Shown one piece after another: positions 1 through 8,936 of a stretch of 37,060 bases of DNA (its first letter is position 1; the number at the start of each line of letters is the position of its first letter). This stretch comes from JTS-RE37 sp041744575. GTDB lineage: Bacteria > Bacteroidota > Bacteroidia > Flavobacteriales > Flavobacteriaceae. Under the pieces are notes generated by a model. That model did no database searches, had not been told where the DNA came from, and saw nothing but the letters and a program-made list of their open reading frames with translations. The DNA is taken from assembly GCA_041744575.1 (NCBI GenBank), contig JBGTKP010000060.1:1-37060 (forward strand). The letters run 5' to 3'. The translations under genes and the position numbers were made by a program.

Positions 1-2
1 GC

Positions 3-74
3 TATAAAATCGAATCAGGTACCAAGCGCAAAGTTATGTGTAAGATTTGGGGTCCTTTTATTGACAATTTGTAA
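3..74 (+). CDS. Possible 3' end of an upstream coding region (partial)
   Basis: Frame 3 is open from the window edge for 23 codons to a TAA at 72-74. The short product is basic and hydrophilic (contains KRKVMCKIWGPF) and reads like a genuine protein tail, but it is too short to assign. Frame 1 is also open, to position 120, so the choice of frame is uncertain. No function is proposed. Confidence 0.2.
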   Translation, partial: YKIESGTKRKVMCKIWGPFIDNL

Positions 75-180
75 AGGATATGTAGCTGGGAGTAGCAAAG
101 TAAAAGTTATAGGAATGTGATATAGGAGCAAATGGACACAAATTTTACTACGAAAGGCAAAATTTAACAATTTCCATGAA

Positions 181-202
181 ATGTTTTACCTATGTTTTAC
201 CT
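181..202. repeat. Tandem 11-bp direct repeat beside tRNA-fMet
   Basis: Two exact, adjacent copies of ATGTTTTACCT occupy 181-191 and 192-202, about 50 bp from the 3' end of the tRNA gene. Short tandem repeats next to a tRNA 3' end can be recombinase or attachment-site sequences, but no integrase is visible in this window, so that role is only an inference. Confidence 0.6.
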
Positions 203-207
203 AAATG

Positions 208-245
208 AAATCAGGCAGTCACTTTAAAGTGTAACTGCCTGATTT
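208..245 (-). terminator. Long hairpin downstream of tRNA-fMet
   Basis: The arms 208-219 (AAATCAGGCAGT) and 234-245 (ACTGCCTGATTT) are perfectly complementary. The centre holds a second palindrome, CACTTTAAAGTG (220-231). The structure lies directly 3' of the minus-strand tRNA gene and probably ends its transcript. The T run is weak, so it could also be read as a terminator for a gene entering from the left. Confidence 0.55.
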
Positions 246-249
246 CCAG

Positions 250-322
<73 letters not shown>

Positions 323-332
323 ATGTGGACGG

Positions 333-364
333 CAAAGATACAAACGATTTTTAGTATATTCAAA
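333..364 (-). promoter_or_regulatory. Bacteroidetes-type promoter of tRNA-fMet
   Basis: On the minus strand a TATCTTTG box (333-340, matching TAnnTTTG) is preceded by TTTG (361-364) with 20 bp between them, matching the Bacteroidetes sigma-A promoter. Transcription would begin a few bases before the tRNA 5' end at 322, leaving a very short leader. Confidence 0.65.
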
Positions 365-437
365 GGGAAGCCGGAATAATTTCTTCAATCCCAACCCTTA
401 AAATATTATTTCCATAACTTCGGGCGTTATCATTCCT

Positions 438-1820
438 ATGGAAGCCATCAATAACGTCCTTTCCGCCCTGATCCCTTATGCCGAATGGGTGATGCTTTTT
501 CTGGTGATCGGCGGCGGCCTTTATCTGGTCCTGGCTTCCAGAGGATTGCCCTACTGGTACTTTCGCCATGCCATCGGCATCACCGCCGGGAAGTACGACC
601 GCGCCTCCGACCCCGGGGAAGTGAGCCACCTGCAGGCGCTCTCCTCCGCTGTGGCAGCCACCGTAGGCCTGGGTAATATCTCCGGCGTGGCCATCGCCAT
701 CTATATGGGCGGCCCAGGGGTCGTCTTCTGGATCTGGGTCACCGCTATTGTAGGCATGTGCATCAAATTTTACTCGTGCAGCCTGGCCATCATGTACCGC
801 GATAAAGACAGCAACGGGAACCTGCAGGGCGGCCCTATGTACTACATCACTAAAGGCATGGGTCCAAAGTACCGGCCACTGGCCGCCTTTTTCTGCGTTG
901 CCGGCCTGGTCGGATTCCTCGGTGTATTTACAGTCAACCAGTTCACCCAGACCTTTATGCTGGTGGTGCGACCCAACCAAACCATCGCTTTCCTGGGCGA
1001 CTTTAACTGGAAACTGATCGTGGGGATTGTCCTTTCTGTCCTCACCTCCCTCGTGATCTTTGGTGGCCTTAAAAAGATCGCCAAAGTGGCCACGGCCATC
1101 GTCCCTTTTATGGTCATCCTTTATTTCCTGGCCGTACTGGTGGTCATGTTCACCCACGCCTCAGGCATTATCCCTGCCCTGGAGCTGATCGTGACCGAAG
1201 CCTTTGATATGCAAACCGCCATGCAGGGCGGCTTCTGGGGCCTGGTGATCCTTGGGGTCCGAAGGGCGGTATTTTCCAATGAGGCCGGCCTGGGAAGCGC
1301 CCCCATGTACCACGGGCAATCCCGTACCCAGGAACCTATACAGGAAGGCCTCGTCGCCATGCTTGGCCCTTTTATAGATACCATCATTGTCTGCTCCCTG
1401 ACTGCCATTGTCATCATCCTCAGCGGGGCCTACCTCGAAGCGGAAAGCAACGGGATCCTGATGACGCTGATCGCCTTTGAAAAATCCCTGCACGACTATG
1501 GCGGCATCCTGCTGATGCTCATCGTCGCTGCCTTCGCACTTTCCACACTATTTACCTATTCCTATTATGGAGTCAAATGCCTGTCTTTTTTAACAACCCC
1601 CAGGATCGGCCGGTTTTTTAATATTTATTTCGTCGCGACCATTACCTTTGCCGCAGTAGCGTCTGTCGATCTGGTGATCAACCTCATCGACCTGGCCTAT
1701 GCCCTGATGTGCATCCCCAACATGATCGCGGTGCTCTACCTGTCACCTCAGGTGACCAGGGAAATGAAATCGTATTTAAAAAGACTGAAGCATGACAGAG
1801 CACAAAGCCGGATTCGTTAA
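438..1820 (+). CDS. Sodium:alanine symporter family protein (AGCS)
   Basis: The 460-residue product is a polytopic inner-membrane protein with about ten to eleven hydrophobic segments. It is likely a Na+- or H+-coupled importer of alanine, glycine or a related amino acid. Family signatures seen are the N-terminal GRGLPYWYF-like stretch (here SRGLPYWYF), QGGPMYYI near residue 133, and the loop FSNEAGLGSAPMYHG near residue 280. Length is normal for the family. The ATG at 438 lies 15 bp after a near-match to the -7 box (TAACTTCG, 415-422). The last 29 bases overlap the start of era in another frame, suggesting coupled expression. The exact substrate cannot be read from sequence. Confidence 0.9.
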   Translation: MEAINNVLSALIPYAEWVMLFLVIGGGLYLVLASRGLPYWYFRHAIGITAGKYDRASDPGEVSHLQALSSAVAATVGLGNISGVAIAIYMGGPGVVFWIWVTAIVGMCIKFYSCSLAIMYRDKDSNGNLQGGPMYYITKGMGPKYRPLAAFFCVAGLVGFLGVFTVNQFTQTFMLVVRPNQTIAFLGDFNWKLIVGIVLSVLTSLVIFGGLKKIAKVATAIVPFMVILYFLAVLVVMFTHASGIIPALELIVTEAFDMQTAMQGGFWGLVILGVRRAVFSNEAGLGSAPMYHGQSRTQEPIQEGLVAMLGPFIDTIIVCSLTAIVIILSGAYLEAESNGILMTLIAFEKSLHDYGGILLMLIVAAFALSTLFTYSYYGVKCLSFLTTPRIGRFFNIYFVATITFAAVASVDLVINLIDLAYALMCIPNMIAVLYLSPQVTREMKSYLKRLKHDRAQSRIR

Positions 1821-2682
1821 TATCATCGGCAATCCCAACGTGGGAAAATCGACCCTCATGAACGCGCTGGTGGGGGAGAAGCTCTCCATCATCACCTCCA
1901 AAGCCCAAACCACCCGCCATCGCATCCTTGGGATCGTCAACGGCGCCGATTTCCAGGTGGTGCTCTCCGATACCCCGGGCATCATCAAACCGGCCTATGA
2001 ACTCCAGACCGCTATGATGGACTTTGTGAAATCGGCCTTTGAGGATGCCGATATCCTTCTCTATATGGTCGAGATCGGGGAGCAGTCGATGAAGGACGAA
2101 CGCTTTTTTGAAAAGATCCGGAACAGCAGCATTCCGGTATTGCTCCTACTTAACAAAATAGATAATTCCTCCCAGGAAATTCTCGAAGAACAGGTACAGT
2201 ACTGGCAGGAACAACTGCCTAAGGTGGAGATCCACCCGATTTCGGCACTGCAGCATTTTCACATTCGGGAACTGTTCGACCGAATCCTCGAACTGCTGCC
2301 GGTATCGCCCCCCTTTTATCCCAAGGACCAGCTGACCGACAAACCGGAACGCTTTTTTGTAAATGAGACCATCCGCGAAAAGATCCTGAAACACTATAAA
2401 AAGGAAATTCCGTATGCCGTGGAAATCGATACGGAGGAATTCTTTGAGGATGAGAAGATCATCCGCATGCGTTCCGTGATCATGGTGGAAAGGGAATCCC
2501 AAAAAGGGATCATCATAGGGCACAAGGGCAGTGCCTTAAAAAGGGTAGGGGTGGAGGCCCGGAAAGACCTCGAACAATTCTTTGAAAAACAGGTGCACCT
2601 GGAACTCTACGTGAAGGTGAACAAGAACTGGCGCAGCGATGCGGGGCAGTTGAAACGTTTTGGTTACAATAACCCCGGCTAA
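1792..2682 (+). CDS. era: GTPase Era, 16S rRNA/30S assembly factor
   Basis: Era is a small GTPase that binds the 3' end of 16S rRNA and helps 30S maturation. The 296-residue product has the G1 motif GNPNVGKS at residues 13-20, a switch region around TTRHRILG, G3 DTPG near 61, and G4 NKID near 122. The C-terminal KH domain has its GxxG loop as GHKG near 242. Length matches the family. The ATG at 1792 lies inside the 3' end of the upstream symporter gene (29-bp overlap). This start gives the typical N-terminus, with few residues before the first beta strand, so translation is probably coupled. Confidence 0.97.
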   Translation: MTEHKAGFVNIIGNPNVGKSTLMNALVGEKLSIITSKAQTTRHRILGIVNGADFQVVLSDTPGIIKPAYELQTAMMDFVKSAFEDADILLYMVEIGEQSMKDERFFEKIRNSSIPVLLLLNKIDNSSQEILEEQVQYWQEQLPKVEIHPISALQHFHIRELFDRILELLPVSPPFYPKDQLTDKPERFFVNETIREKILKHYKKEIPYAVEIDTEEFFEDEKIIRMRSVIMVERESQKGIIIGHKGSALKRVGVEARKDLEQFFEKQVHLELYVKVNKNWRSDAGQLKRFGYNNPG

Positions 2683-2778
2683 CCCGCCTTTAAATATCCT
2701 TTCGCTAACGTTTTCATATTCTTTTGCTAACCTTCCAACACCATTGGCAGGTGATATTTGTGGCTAAAACCCGCCACG

Positions 2779-4341
2779 ATGAGAAACCTGAGATTTTATT
2801 TGCCCTTGGCTTTATTGACCTGTATTATTTCATGTACCAACGACCTGCTTCCTGAAACTCCTGGCAAAACCGGCACCTCGGTCCCGGAAGAAAATGCCGA
2901 ACCGGAACCTGAAACCCCCGGGGATGAAAATTTCAGCTACCTCGGTACCATTCAGGTGGGGGGAGAAGGTGCCTCGGAAATTTCTGCCTTTGACCCGCTC
3001 ACGAACAAGCTTTTTGTCGTCAACGTGGCCATGAATGAGATCTCTGTTTTTGATATCTCCGACCTTTACGCACCCCTGCAGCTGCCTTCCATTGACGTCA
3101 GCGCCCTCGGCACCCCCAACAGTGTGGACGTTCATGACGGTCTGCTGGCAGTAGCCGTGGAGGCGCCGGTCAAACAAGACCCCGGGCATCTTGCTTTCTA
3201 TGATACGGATTCCCAGTCTTTGTCGGCATGCCATAAAGTAGGATCGCTCCCGGACATGGTCAAATTCTCTCCGGATGGCCGCTATGCGGTTTCTGCAGAT
3301 GAAGGCGAGCCAAATGCCGACTATACCATAGATCCCCCCGGGACCATCAGCATTGTGGAGGTGGCGGCAGGGATCGTAACTACGGTTTCTTTTGACAACT
3401 ACGTCTGTAATATCCCCCTGCTCCAGGAAGGAGGCTTTCGCCTGTTCGGCCCCGGTGCCACCCTGGCTACAGATGTGGAACCGGAATACGTAGCCATCTC
3501 AGAGGATTCAAGACTGGCCTGGGTGACCCTCCAGGAGAATAACGGGATCGCAAAAGTGGACCTGCAGTCCAAAACGATCATCGATATTTACCCGCTCGGA
3601 TTCAAGGACTATTCCCTGCCGGGAAATGAAATTGATCCCAGTGATGAAGACGGGGTAAAGGCCCTTGCTTCTTATCCTGTTTTTGGGGTTTATATGCCGG
3701 ACGGCATCATCTATCTCGAAAGGGATGGCACCGGGTATCTCATCACCGCCAACGAAGGAGACGCCCGCGAGTATCCGGGCACCCCCGGTTTCGCCGAGGA
3801 GGAACGGATTAAAGATGTAGTACTGGATCCCACCGTTTTTCCGAACGCCGCAAACCTCCAACAGGATGAAGTTCTTGGCCGCCTCAAGATCACCAATACC
3901 CTTGGGGATCCTGATATGGATGGCACCTTTAGCGGCCTGTACAGCTTCGGAGCCCGTTCTTTCAGTATATATACCGTGGATGGCATCCTGGCTTATGACA
4001 GTGGCAATGATATCGCCGCCCAAACCCTGGCGCTGACTCCCGATGCGTTTAACGGGGATGACGGCCGGAGTGATGACAAAGGCGCCGAACCGGAATCCGT
4101 GGAGGTTCTCAAATCCGGGGATCGCTACTTTCTTTTCGTTGGCCTCGAACGGAACAGTCAGGTAATGGTCTATGACATTACCATGCCACTGGCCCCGGTG
4201 TTCCTTGACATTCTTTTTCATGACGGCGATGAAGCGCCGGAAGGCTTGCTCGCCATACCGGCCGCTATCAGCCCTAACGGGAAAGACCTGTTGGTCGTCA
4301 GCAATGAGGTCAGCGGTACCGTCACCTTTTACAGTCGGTAG
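2779..4341 (+). CDS. Choice-of-anchor I family lipoprotein
   Basis: The 520-residue protein starts at the ATG at 2779 rather than the in-frame TTG at 2758, because the ATG places a clean lipoprotein signal at the N-terminus (hydrophobic stretch, then IISC with Cys at residue 19). A Pro/Glu-rich linker follows (about residues 25-50). The rest is a beta-propeller-like domain with the family hallmark GSLPDMVKFSPDGRYAVSADEGEPN in two parts (GSLPDMV and DEGEPN near 155-180), then NEGDAREY near 325 and KGAEPE near 435. Such proteins are surface or periplasmic and often sit near phosphatase or nuclease domains, but no such extra domain is seen here. Substrate unknown. Confidence 0.8.
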   Translation: MRNLRFYLPLALLTCIISCTNDLLPETPGKTGTSVPEENAEPEPETPGDENFSYLGTIQVGGEGASEISAFDPLTNKLFVVNVAMNEISVFDISDLYAPLQLPSIDVSALGTPNSVDVHDGLLAVAVEAPVKQDPGHLAFYDTDSQSLSACHKVGSLPDMVKFSPDGRYAVSADEGEPNADYTIDPPGTISIVEVAAGIVTTVSFDNYVCNIPLLQEGGFRLFGPGATLATDVEPEYVAISEDSRLAWVTLQENNGIAKVDLQSKTIIDIYPLGFKDYSLPGNEIDPSDEDGVKALASYPVFGVYMPDGIIYLERDGTGYLITANEGDAREYPGTPGFAEEERIKDVVLDPTVFPNAANLQQDEVLGRLKITNTLGDPDMDGTFSGLYSFGARSFSIYTVDGILAYDSGNDIAAQTLALTPDAFNGDDGRSDDKGAEPESVEVLKSGDRYFLFVGLERNSQVMVYDITMPLAPVFLDILFHDGDEAPEGLLAIPAAISPNGKDLLVVSNEVSGTVTFYSR

Positions 4342-4558
4342 GTGGCGCATAAGGGCGCGATAAGTTTTGCGTCACCCCAGTGAGGCTCCGTGCATCTGTA
4401 AAACAATGATCTGATTATGAACAGGGTAAGTAAATGAGTTAGTTATTTCATCGAAAATCGTCCTTTTGATTGCAAATGTCGATATAACTTTATCTATATT
4501 TATATCATCGGTGAAGTGCTTGGTTTTATCGGTGACTTGCTTATATCCCCCCGTTTAA

Positions 4559-5275
4559 ATGAAAAATGTAGTGATCATTGGTGCGTCTGGTCATGGTAGC
4601 GTAGTCCTGGATTGTATAGAACAGGAGGGCAAATACAACATGATTGGTTTCGTAGATTCCTTCAAGAAAAAAGGACGCCGGAGAAACGGCTACCAGATTC
4701 TCGGAAGCGAAGACGACCTTCCCCTGCTTATTGAGAAGTTCAACCTCTTCGGAGGCATCGTGGCCATAGGGGACAACTGGACGCGCAATAAAATCGTCAC
4801 CAAAATTGCCGGCATCGCCCCCCACTTCAACTTCATCAGTACCATCCATCCCAATGCGACCATTGGAAAAGATGTATCCATCGGTATGGGCACCGTTATC
4901 ATGCCGGGTACCATTGTGAACGCCAATTGCAACATAGGTGATTTCTGTATCCTCAATACAAATTCCTCCCTGGACCATGACAGCCGGATGGAGGATTATT
5001 CCAGCCTCGCTCCCAGGGTTTGTACCGGGGGCAATCTCGTCCTCGGAAAGTACTCAGCCATCTGTCTCGGAGCCAATGTCATTGAGAGCATTACCATTGA
5101 CGAACATGTGGTAGTAGGAGCCGGCTCCCTGGTCGTTCAGGATATTGAGAGCCATGTCCTGGTCTATGGATCACCTGCCAAAGTCATCAGACGCAGGTCT
5201 GCCGGGGACAAATATCTTTCCGCAACCCGGATCCCCAACCTCCTCAACCTGGTCAACGCTTCCTTTCCCCGCTAA
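4559..5275 (+). CDS. PglD/NeuD-like left-handed beta-helix acyltransferase
   Basis: The 238-residue product matches the NeuD/PglD sugar O- or N-acetyltransferase family. The N-terminus has a Rossmann-like start (VVIIGASGHGSVVLDCI), and from about residue 95 hexapeptide repeats form a left-handed beta-helix (for example IGKDVSIGMGTVI). The C-terminal motif is YGSPAKVIRR. Proteins of this type use acetyl-CoA to acylate a nucleotide sugar for surface glycans. In the family a His in the beta-helix acts as base; H139 in SSLDHDSRM is the likely equivalent. No glycan cluster surrounds the gene, which stands alone after a 217-bp gap and before der. Confidence 0.85.
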   Translation: MKNVVIIGASGHGSVVLDCIEQEGKYNMIGFVDSFKKKGRRRNGYQILGSEDDLPLLIEKFNLFGGIVAIGDNWTRNKIVTKIAGIAPHFNFISTIHPNATIGKDVSIGMGTVIMPGTIVNANCNIGDFCILNTNSSLDHDSRMEDYSSLAPRVCTGGNLVLGKYSAICLGANVIESITIDEHVVVGAGSLVVQDIESHVLVYGSPAKVIRRRSAGDKYLSATRIPNLLNLVNASFPR

Positions 5276-5341
5276 GAATACTCGAACGGGAGCCCTTGAA
5301 CGTCTTCACTTCCCTGAAGGTAAATATCTACCTATTAACAC

Positions 5342-5349
5342 TACCTTTG
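5342..5349 (+). promoter_or_regulatory. -7 promoter box upstream of der
   Basis: TACCTTTG matches the Bacteroidetes -7 consensus TAnnTTTG and ends 18 bp before the der start codon, giving a short leader. No good TTG is seen about 20 bp upstream, so the call rests on the -7 box alone. Confidence 0.45.
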
Positions 5350-5367
5350 CATCTTATATTTAGGCCT

Positions 5368-6669
5368 ATGGGTAGCATTGTAGCCATTGTGGGGAGGCCC
5401 AATGTCGGGAAATCCACTTTTTTTAATCGTCTGATACAACGCCGCGAAGCCATTGTTGACGCCATCAGCGGGGTGACCCGTGACCGGCATTACGGAAAAA
5501 GCGACTGGAATGGCAAAGAATTTTCCGTGATAGATACGGGTGGCTACGTGCTGGGAAGTGATGATATCTTTGAAAAAGAGATTGATAAACAGGTGGAACT
5601 TGCAATTGACGAAGCGGATGCCATCATCTTTATGGTCGATGTGGAAACCGGGATTACCGGCATGGATGAGGATGTGGCCAGGTTGTTGCGCCGGGTGAAT
5701 AAACCGGTTTTTCTGGCTGTCAATAAAGTGGATAATCCCCAGCGGGCCGAGGACGCGGTCGAATTTTACAGCCTGGGTCTCGGGGAATACTTTCCCCTCT
5801 CCGGGATCAACGGCAGCGGCACCGGGGAAATCCTCGACGAATTGGTCAAAGTACTTCCTGAAAGCAACCTCCCGGAAGAAGAGTTGCCACGGTTTGCGGT
5901 AGTTGGAAGGCCCAATGCAGGGAAATCCTCCTTCATCAATACCCTTATCGGGAAGGATCGTTATATCGTGACTGACATCGCAGGGACCACCCGCGACAGT
6001 ATTGATACCCACTATAATCTCTTTGGGTTCGACTTTAAATTGGTGGATACCGCGGGCATCCGCAAGAAGTCCAAAGTGAAGGAAGACCTGGAATTCTATT
6101 CAGTGATGCGGGCGGTAAGGGCGATAGAAAATTGTGATGTCTGCCTGCTGCTGCTGGATGCTACCAGAGGCTTTGACGGGCAGGTGGAAAACATCTTCTG
6201 GCTGGCACACCGCAATAACAAGGGCATTGTCATCCTGGTCAATAAATGGGACCTGATGGAGAAGGACACGGCTTCGGTAAAAGAGTATACCAAAAAAATA
6301 CAGGAGGCCACGGCGCCATTCACGGATGTCCCTGTCCTTTTTATTTCAGTTCATTCCAAACAGCGGATCTTCAAGGCCATTGAAACCGCAGTGGAAGTCT
6401 ATAAGAACCGCTCAAAACATATCCCTACTCGCAAATTAAATGATTTCATGCTCCCCATCATTGAGCATACCCCGCCACCTGCCCTTAAGGGGAAATATGT
6501 AAAGATCAAATACTGCACCCAGTTGCCGACTTCCTACCCGCAATTTGCTTTTTTCTGCAACCTGCCACAGTATGTAAAAGATCCTTATAAGAGATTCCTG
6601 GAGAATAAACTAAGGGAAGAATTTGATTTTACCGGAGTGCCGGTCACTATTTTTATGAGGAAAAAATAG
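5368..6669 (+). CDS. der: Ribosome assembly GTPase Der (EngA)
   Basis: Der is a double GTPase needed for 50S subunit assembly. The 433-residue product has two G domains: the first with GRPNVGKS (residues 9-16) and DTGG, the second with GRPNAGKS near residue 180, DTAG near 231 and NKWD near 294. A KH-like C-terminal domain follows, ending with FRKK-like FMRKK. The frame is open further upstream, but the ATG at 5368 gives the standard N-terminus (MGSIVAIVGRPN), and a -7 promoter box lies just 5' of it. Both G1 loops and the usual length are intact. Confidence 0.97.
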   Translation: MGSIVAIVGRPNVGKSTFFNRLIQRREAIVDAISGVTRDRHYGKSDWNGKEFSVIDTGGYVLGSDDIFEKEIDKQVELAIDEADAIIFMVDVETGITGMDEDVARLLRRVNKPVFLAVNKVDNPQRAEDAVEFYSLGLGEYFPLSGINGSGTGEILDELVKVLPESNLPEEELPRFAVVGRPNAGKSSFINTLIGKDRYIVTDIAGTTRDSIDTHYNLFGFDFKLVDTAGIRKKSKVKEDLEFYSVMRAVRAIENCDVCLLLLDATRGFDGQVENIFWLAHRNNKGIVILVNKWDLMEKDTASVKEYTKKIQEATAPFTDVPVLFISVHSKQRIFKAIETAVEVYKNRSKHIPTRKLNDFMLPIIEHTPPPALKGKYVKIKYCTQLPTSYPQFAFFCNLPQYVKDPYKRFLENKLREEFDFTGVPVTIFMRKK

Positions 6670-6753
6670 CGTGGATTTTATAAGCATTTAGCGGATATAA
6701 GTTAAGGGACCGCAATCACCACAAGATATTTGCATCGCTGCCGACGGTCCTGA

Positions 6754-7554
6754 TCACCAGCCTCCGGAGGCTCCCCCGCCACCGAAACCGCCCCCGCCAA
6801 AACCACCGCCGAAGCCGCCTCCGCCGCCACCACCAAAGCCGCCGCCTCCCCCGAAACCACCTGAGCCGCCACTGCGGCCCATATTGCTGAGGATGATCAT
6901 GTCCCAGATATCCAGTCCGCTACTCTTGGTGCCTCCTTTCCCCCCGCCTTTTTTTCTGTTGCGGTTGGCAAGGATAATCACCAGGACAATGAAAAAAATA
7001 AAAGGCAGCATGAGGAAGAGGAGATTTTCTATTCCGCCACCTTCAAAGGAGCGCTCCTCTTTAAATTCGCCGGTAAGGACCGCAAAAATGGCGTCCGCAC
7101 CTTTGTCAAGGCCCGCATAATAATCATCATTCCTGAATTCGGGGATGATTATATTTTCTATGATCCTCCTGGACATGGCATCGGTGAGATTCCCTTCTAC
7201 TCCCTCACCCGTAGAAATTGCGATGCGCCGGTCTTCACGCGCCAGCAAGACCAGCACGCCATTGTCTTTGGTTGCCTGACCGATCCCCCATTTCTCTCCC
7301 CACTGGGCCCCCAGATAATCAATATCCTCCCCTTCTGTGCTCGCTATAATGGCGACAACGATCTGCGTTGAGGTACTGTCCGAATAGCCTATCAGCTTCT
7401 GTTCCAGAGCCACTTTCTGCTCCTGGGAAAGCAGGGTGAAATAATCATACAGACTTGTTTGTTTCTCCGGTATTTCGGGGATTTCGAATTGTGCGGAGGC
7501 CAGCGCGCAGCATCCCAGGAAAAGAAAAAGGAATTTATTTTTTAGATACCTCAT
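6754..7554 (-). CDS. Secreted TPM-domain protein with Gly-rich tail (YgcG-like)
   Basis: The 266-residue product has a Sec signal peptide (residues 1-21, ending ALASAQ), a TPM domain (about 30-165), one transmembrane helix (about 180-197) and a long Gly/Phe-rich C-terminus (about 220-266). This is the layout of YgcG-type TPM proteins, which are commonly encoded beside lemA. TPM domains occur in a plant photosystem II repair phosphatase and in membrane-associated bacterial proteins; the bacterial role is not settled. The gene overlaps the preceding TPM gene by 20 bp and is last in the operon. Confidence 0.85.
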   Translation of the reverse strand: MRYLKNKFLFLFLGCCALASAQFEIPEIPEKQTSLYDYFTLLSQEQKVALEQKLIGYSDSTSTQIVVAIIASTEGEDIDYLGAQWGEKWGIGQATKDNGVLVLLAREDRRIAISTGEGVEGNLTDAMSRRIIENIIIPEFRNDDYYAGLDKGADAIFAVLTGEFKEERSFEGGGIENLLFLMLPFIFFIVLVIILANRNRKKGGGKGGTKSSGLDIWDMIILSNMGRSGGSGGFGGGGGFGGGGGGGFGGGFGGGGFGGGGASGGW

Positions 7555-7981
7555 TCGTCAGTTCATTTTGATCCCCGCCCCTGTACGGAAAATGGCCCCG
7601 CAGCTCCCTGCCTGCACTCTCAATGCCTTTGATAATACCTTCCTTGAACGCGCCCTTCTTAAACTGAACTTCCATCAGGTCTTTGGTCGTATCCCAGAAA
7701 CCGGCAGGCACCACAGCATTGATACCTTTGTCCCCATAGATCACGAATTTCTTATCCACGACAGCTACATAGATCAACACGCCGTTATCCTCCTTGGTAT
7801 TATCCATTTTCAATAAGTGGAATACTTCCTGTGACCGGAGATAATGATCCTTTTGGGAAGTTCCCTCAATATGGACCCGGATCTCTCCCGAGGTTTGCTT
7901 TTCAGCTTCGAGGATCGTGGCAACGATCTCCCTTTCCGCTTCTGCCGTTAAAAATGTTTCTACCCTGGATGTTTTTTGCAT
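7535..7981 (-). CDS. TPM-domain protein without signal peptide
   Basis: The 148-residue protein consists of one TPM domain (about residues 12-135, with EDNGVLIYVAV and a GINAVVP stretch). It has no signal peptide or membrane helix, so it is likely cytoplasmic. It lies 3 bp after lemA and overlaps the next TPM gene by 20 bp, so the three are surely co-transcribed. Possibly it works with LemA on the inner face of the membrane while its paralogue acts outside; that is inference from gene order. Confidence 0.85.
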   Translation of the reverse strand: MQKTSRVETFLTAEAEREIVATILEAEKQTSGEIRVHIEGTSQKDHYLRSQEVFHLLKMDNTKEDNGVLIYVAVVDKKFVIYGDKGINAVVPAGFWDTTKDLMEVQFKKGAFKEGIIKGIESAGRELRGHFPYRGGDQNELTNEVSKK

Positions 7982-7984
7982 GGA

Positions 7985-8584
7985 TCAGTCAAAATCAAAA
8001 TCGACCTCCGGCGCATTTTCAGATCCGGGATCTGATTTGTAGCGTGGCATCTCTTTAAATCCGAACCATCCGGCAAGGACCTTATTTGGGAATTTGGTGG
8101 TGTGGATATCGTAAACATTCACTTTTTCATTGAACCGATCCCTCGAAATATTAATTCGGTTTTCCGTGCCTTCCAACTGGGACTGCAGTTCCAGGAAATT
8201 CTGGTTGGCCTTGAGTTCCGGGTAGCGTTCCACCACCACCATCAGGCGGCTAAGGGCTCCCGTCAGCCCATTCTGGGCCTCCTGGAAAGCTGCGAGGTTG
8301 GCAGGGGTCAGATCATTGGCATCCACGGTGGTTTGGGTGGCTGCAGCCCTTGCCTGTATCACTGATTCAAGGGTGCTCTTCTCAAAATCGGCGGCTCCCT
8401 GCACTGTTTTTACAAGGTTGCCTATAAGATCATTCCTGCGCTGATAGGCACTTTCCACATTGGACCAGGCTGTTTTGGCATCGGCTTCATAAGTGACTGC
8501 CTTGTTATTGAATCCAACCGCCCATTGGTATATTGCAAATGCAAGGACAGCCAGGATAATTACGGGGATAATCCATTTTTTCAT
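7985..8584 (-). CDS. lemA: LemA family membrane protein
   Basis: The 199-residue product has one N-terminal transmembrane helix (about residues 4-20) followed by a helical LemA domain. Diagnostic stretches are WSNVESAYQRRNDLIGNLV near 40 and RYPELKANQNFLELQ near 125, with NRINISRDRFNE near 147. LemA proteins are anchored with a short N-terminal tail and a long alpha-helical domain; their biochemical role is poorly defined. The gene sits 22 bp after the MerR gene and 3 bp before a TPM gene, a pairing seen in many bacteria. Confidence 0.92.
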   Translation of the reverse strand: MKKWIIPVIILAVLAFAIYQWAVGFNNKAVTYEADAKTAWSNVESAYQRRNDLIGNLVKTVQGAADFEKSTLESVIQARAAATQTTVDANDLTPANLAAFQEAQNGLTGALSRLMVVVERYPELKANQNFLELQSQLEGTENRINISRDRFNEKVNVYDIHTTKFPNKVLAGWFGFKEMPRYKSDPGSENAPEVDFDFD

Positions 8585-8606
8585 TTCAGGTGTTGTTTAG
8601 GTTTGA

Positions 8607-8936
8607 TTAAAGTTGATTCTTGATCTTGGTAAGCTCTGATTTGATCCGCTCCAGTTTCTGTATGATCTCGAAATTGTTGAGGGTCTTTTGTTTTTCTTCC
8701 CGAAGATGGGTTTTGGCTCCCTCCAGGGTAAACCCCCTTTCCTTTACCAGGTGGTAAATAAGCTGGATGTTCTGAACATCCTTGGGTGTAAATTTCCGAT
8801 TTCCCTTGGCGTTTTTCTTTGGCTGGATCACATCAAATTCCTTTTCCCAGAATCGGATCAGTGAGGTATTGACATCAAAAGCCCTGGCTACTTCGCCAAT
8901 GCCATAATAACGTTTTTCGGGCAGTTCGATTTGCAT
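8607..8936 (-). CDS. MerR-family transcriptional regulator
   Basis: The 109-residue protein has a MerR-type winged helix at the N-terminus (YYGIGEVARAFDVNTSLIRFWEKEF, seen as YYGIGEVARAF then SLIRFWEKEF, residues 10-33), then a basic wing with GNRKFTPKDV, and ends in a coiled coil that would form the dimer. There is no C-terminal sensor domain or Cys cluster, so no inducer can be read. Its ATG shares one base with the stop codon of the upstream peptidase gene (TAATG), a tight coupling. It may regulate its own operon, though that is unproven. Confidence 0.88.
   Translation of the reverse strand: MQIELPEKRYYGIGEVARAFDVNTSLIRFWEKEFDVIQPKKNAKGNRKFTPKDVQNIQLIYHLVKERGFTLEGAKTHLREEKQKTLNNFEIIQKLERIKSELTKIKNQL

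Noticed and set aside
360..1157. Long minus-strand open frame across the symporter gene
   Set aside because: It is a shadow of a strongly coding plus-strand gene; its product is a low-complexity His/Asp/Gly mix with no motif.
3508..4350. 280-codon minus-strand open frame opposite the choice-of-anchor I gene
   Set aside because: Antisense shadow of a protein with recognisable family motifs.
4341..4376. Possible terminator after the choice-of-anchor I gene (GGTGGCGC/GCGTCACC)
   Set aside because: The stem has a 20-base loop and no T tract follows, so it is not convincing.
6707..6749. Inverted repeat GGACCG/CGGTCC between der and the TPM gene
   Set aside because: Six pairs with a loop of about 30 bases and no T tract; likely chance.
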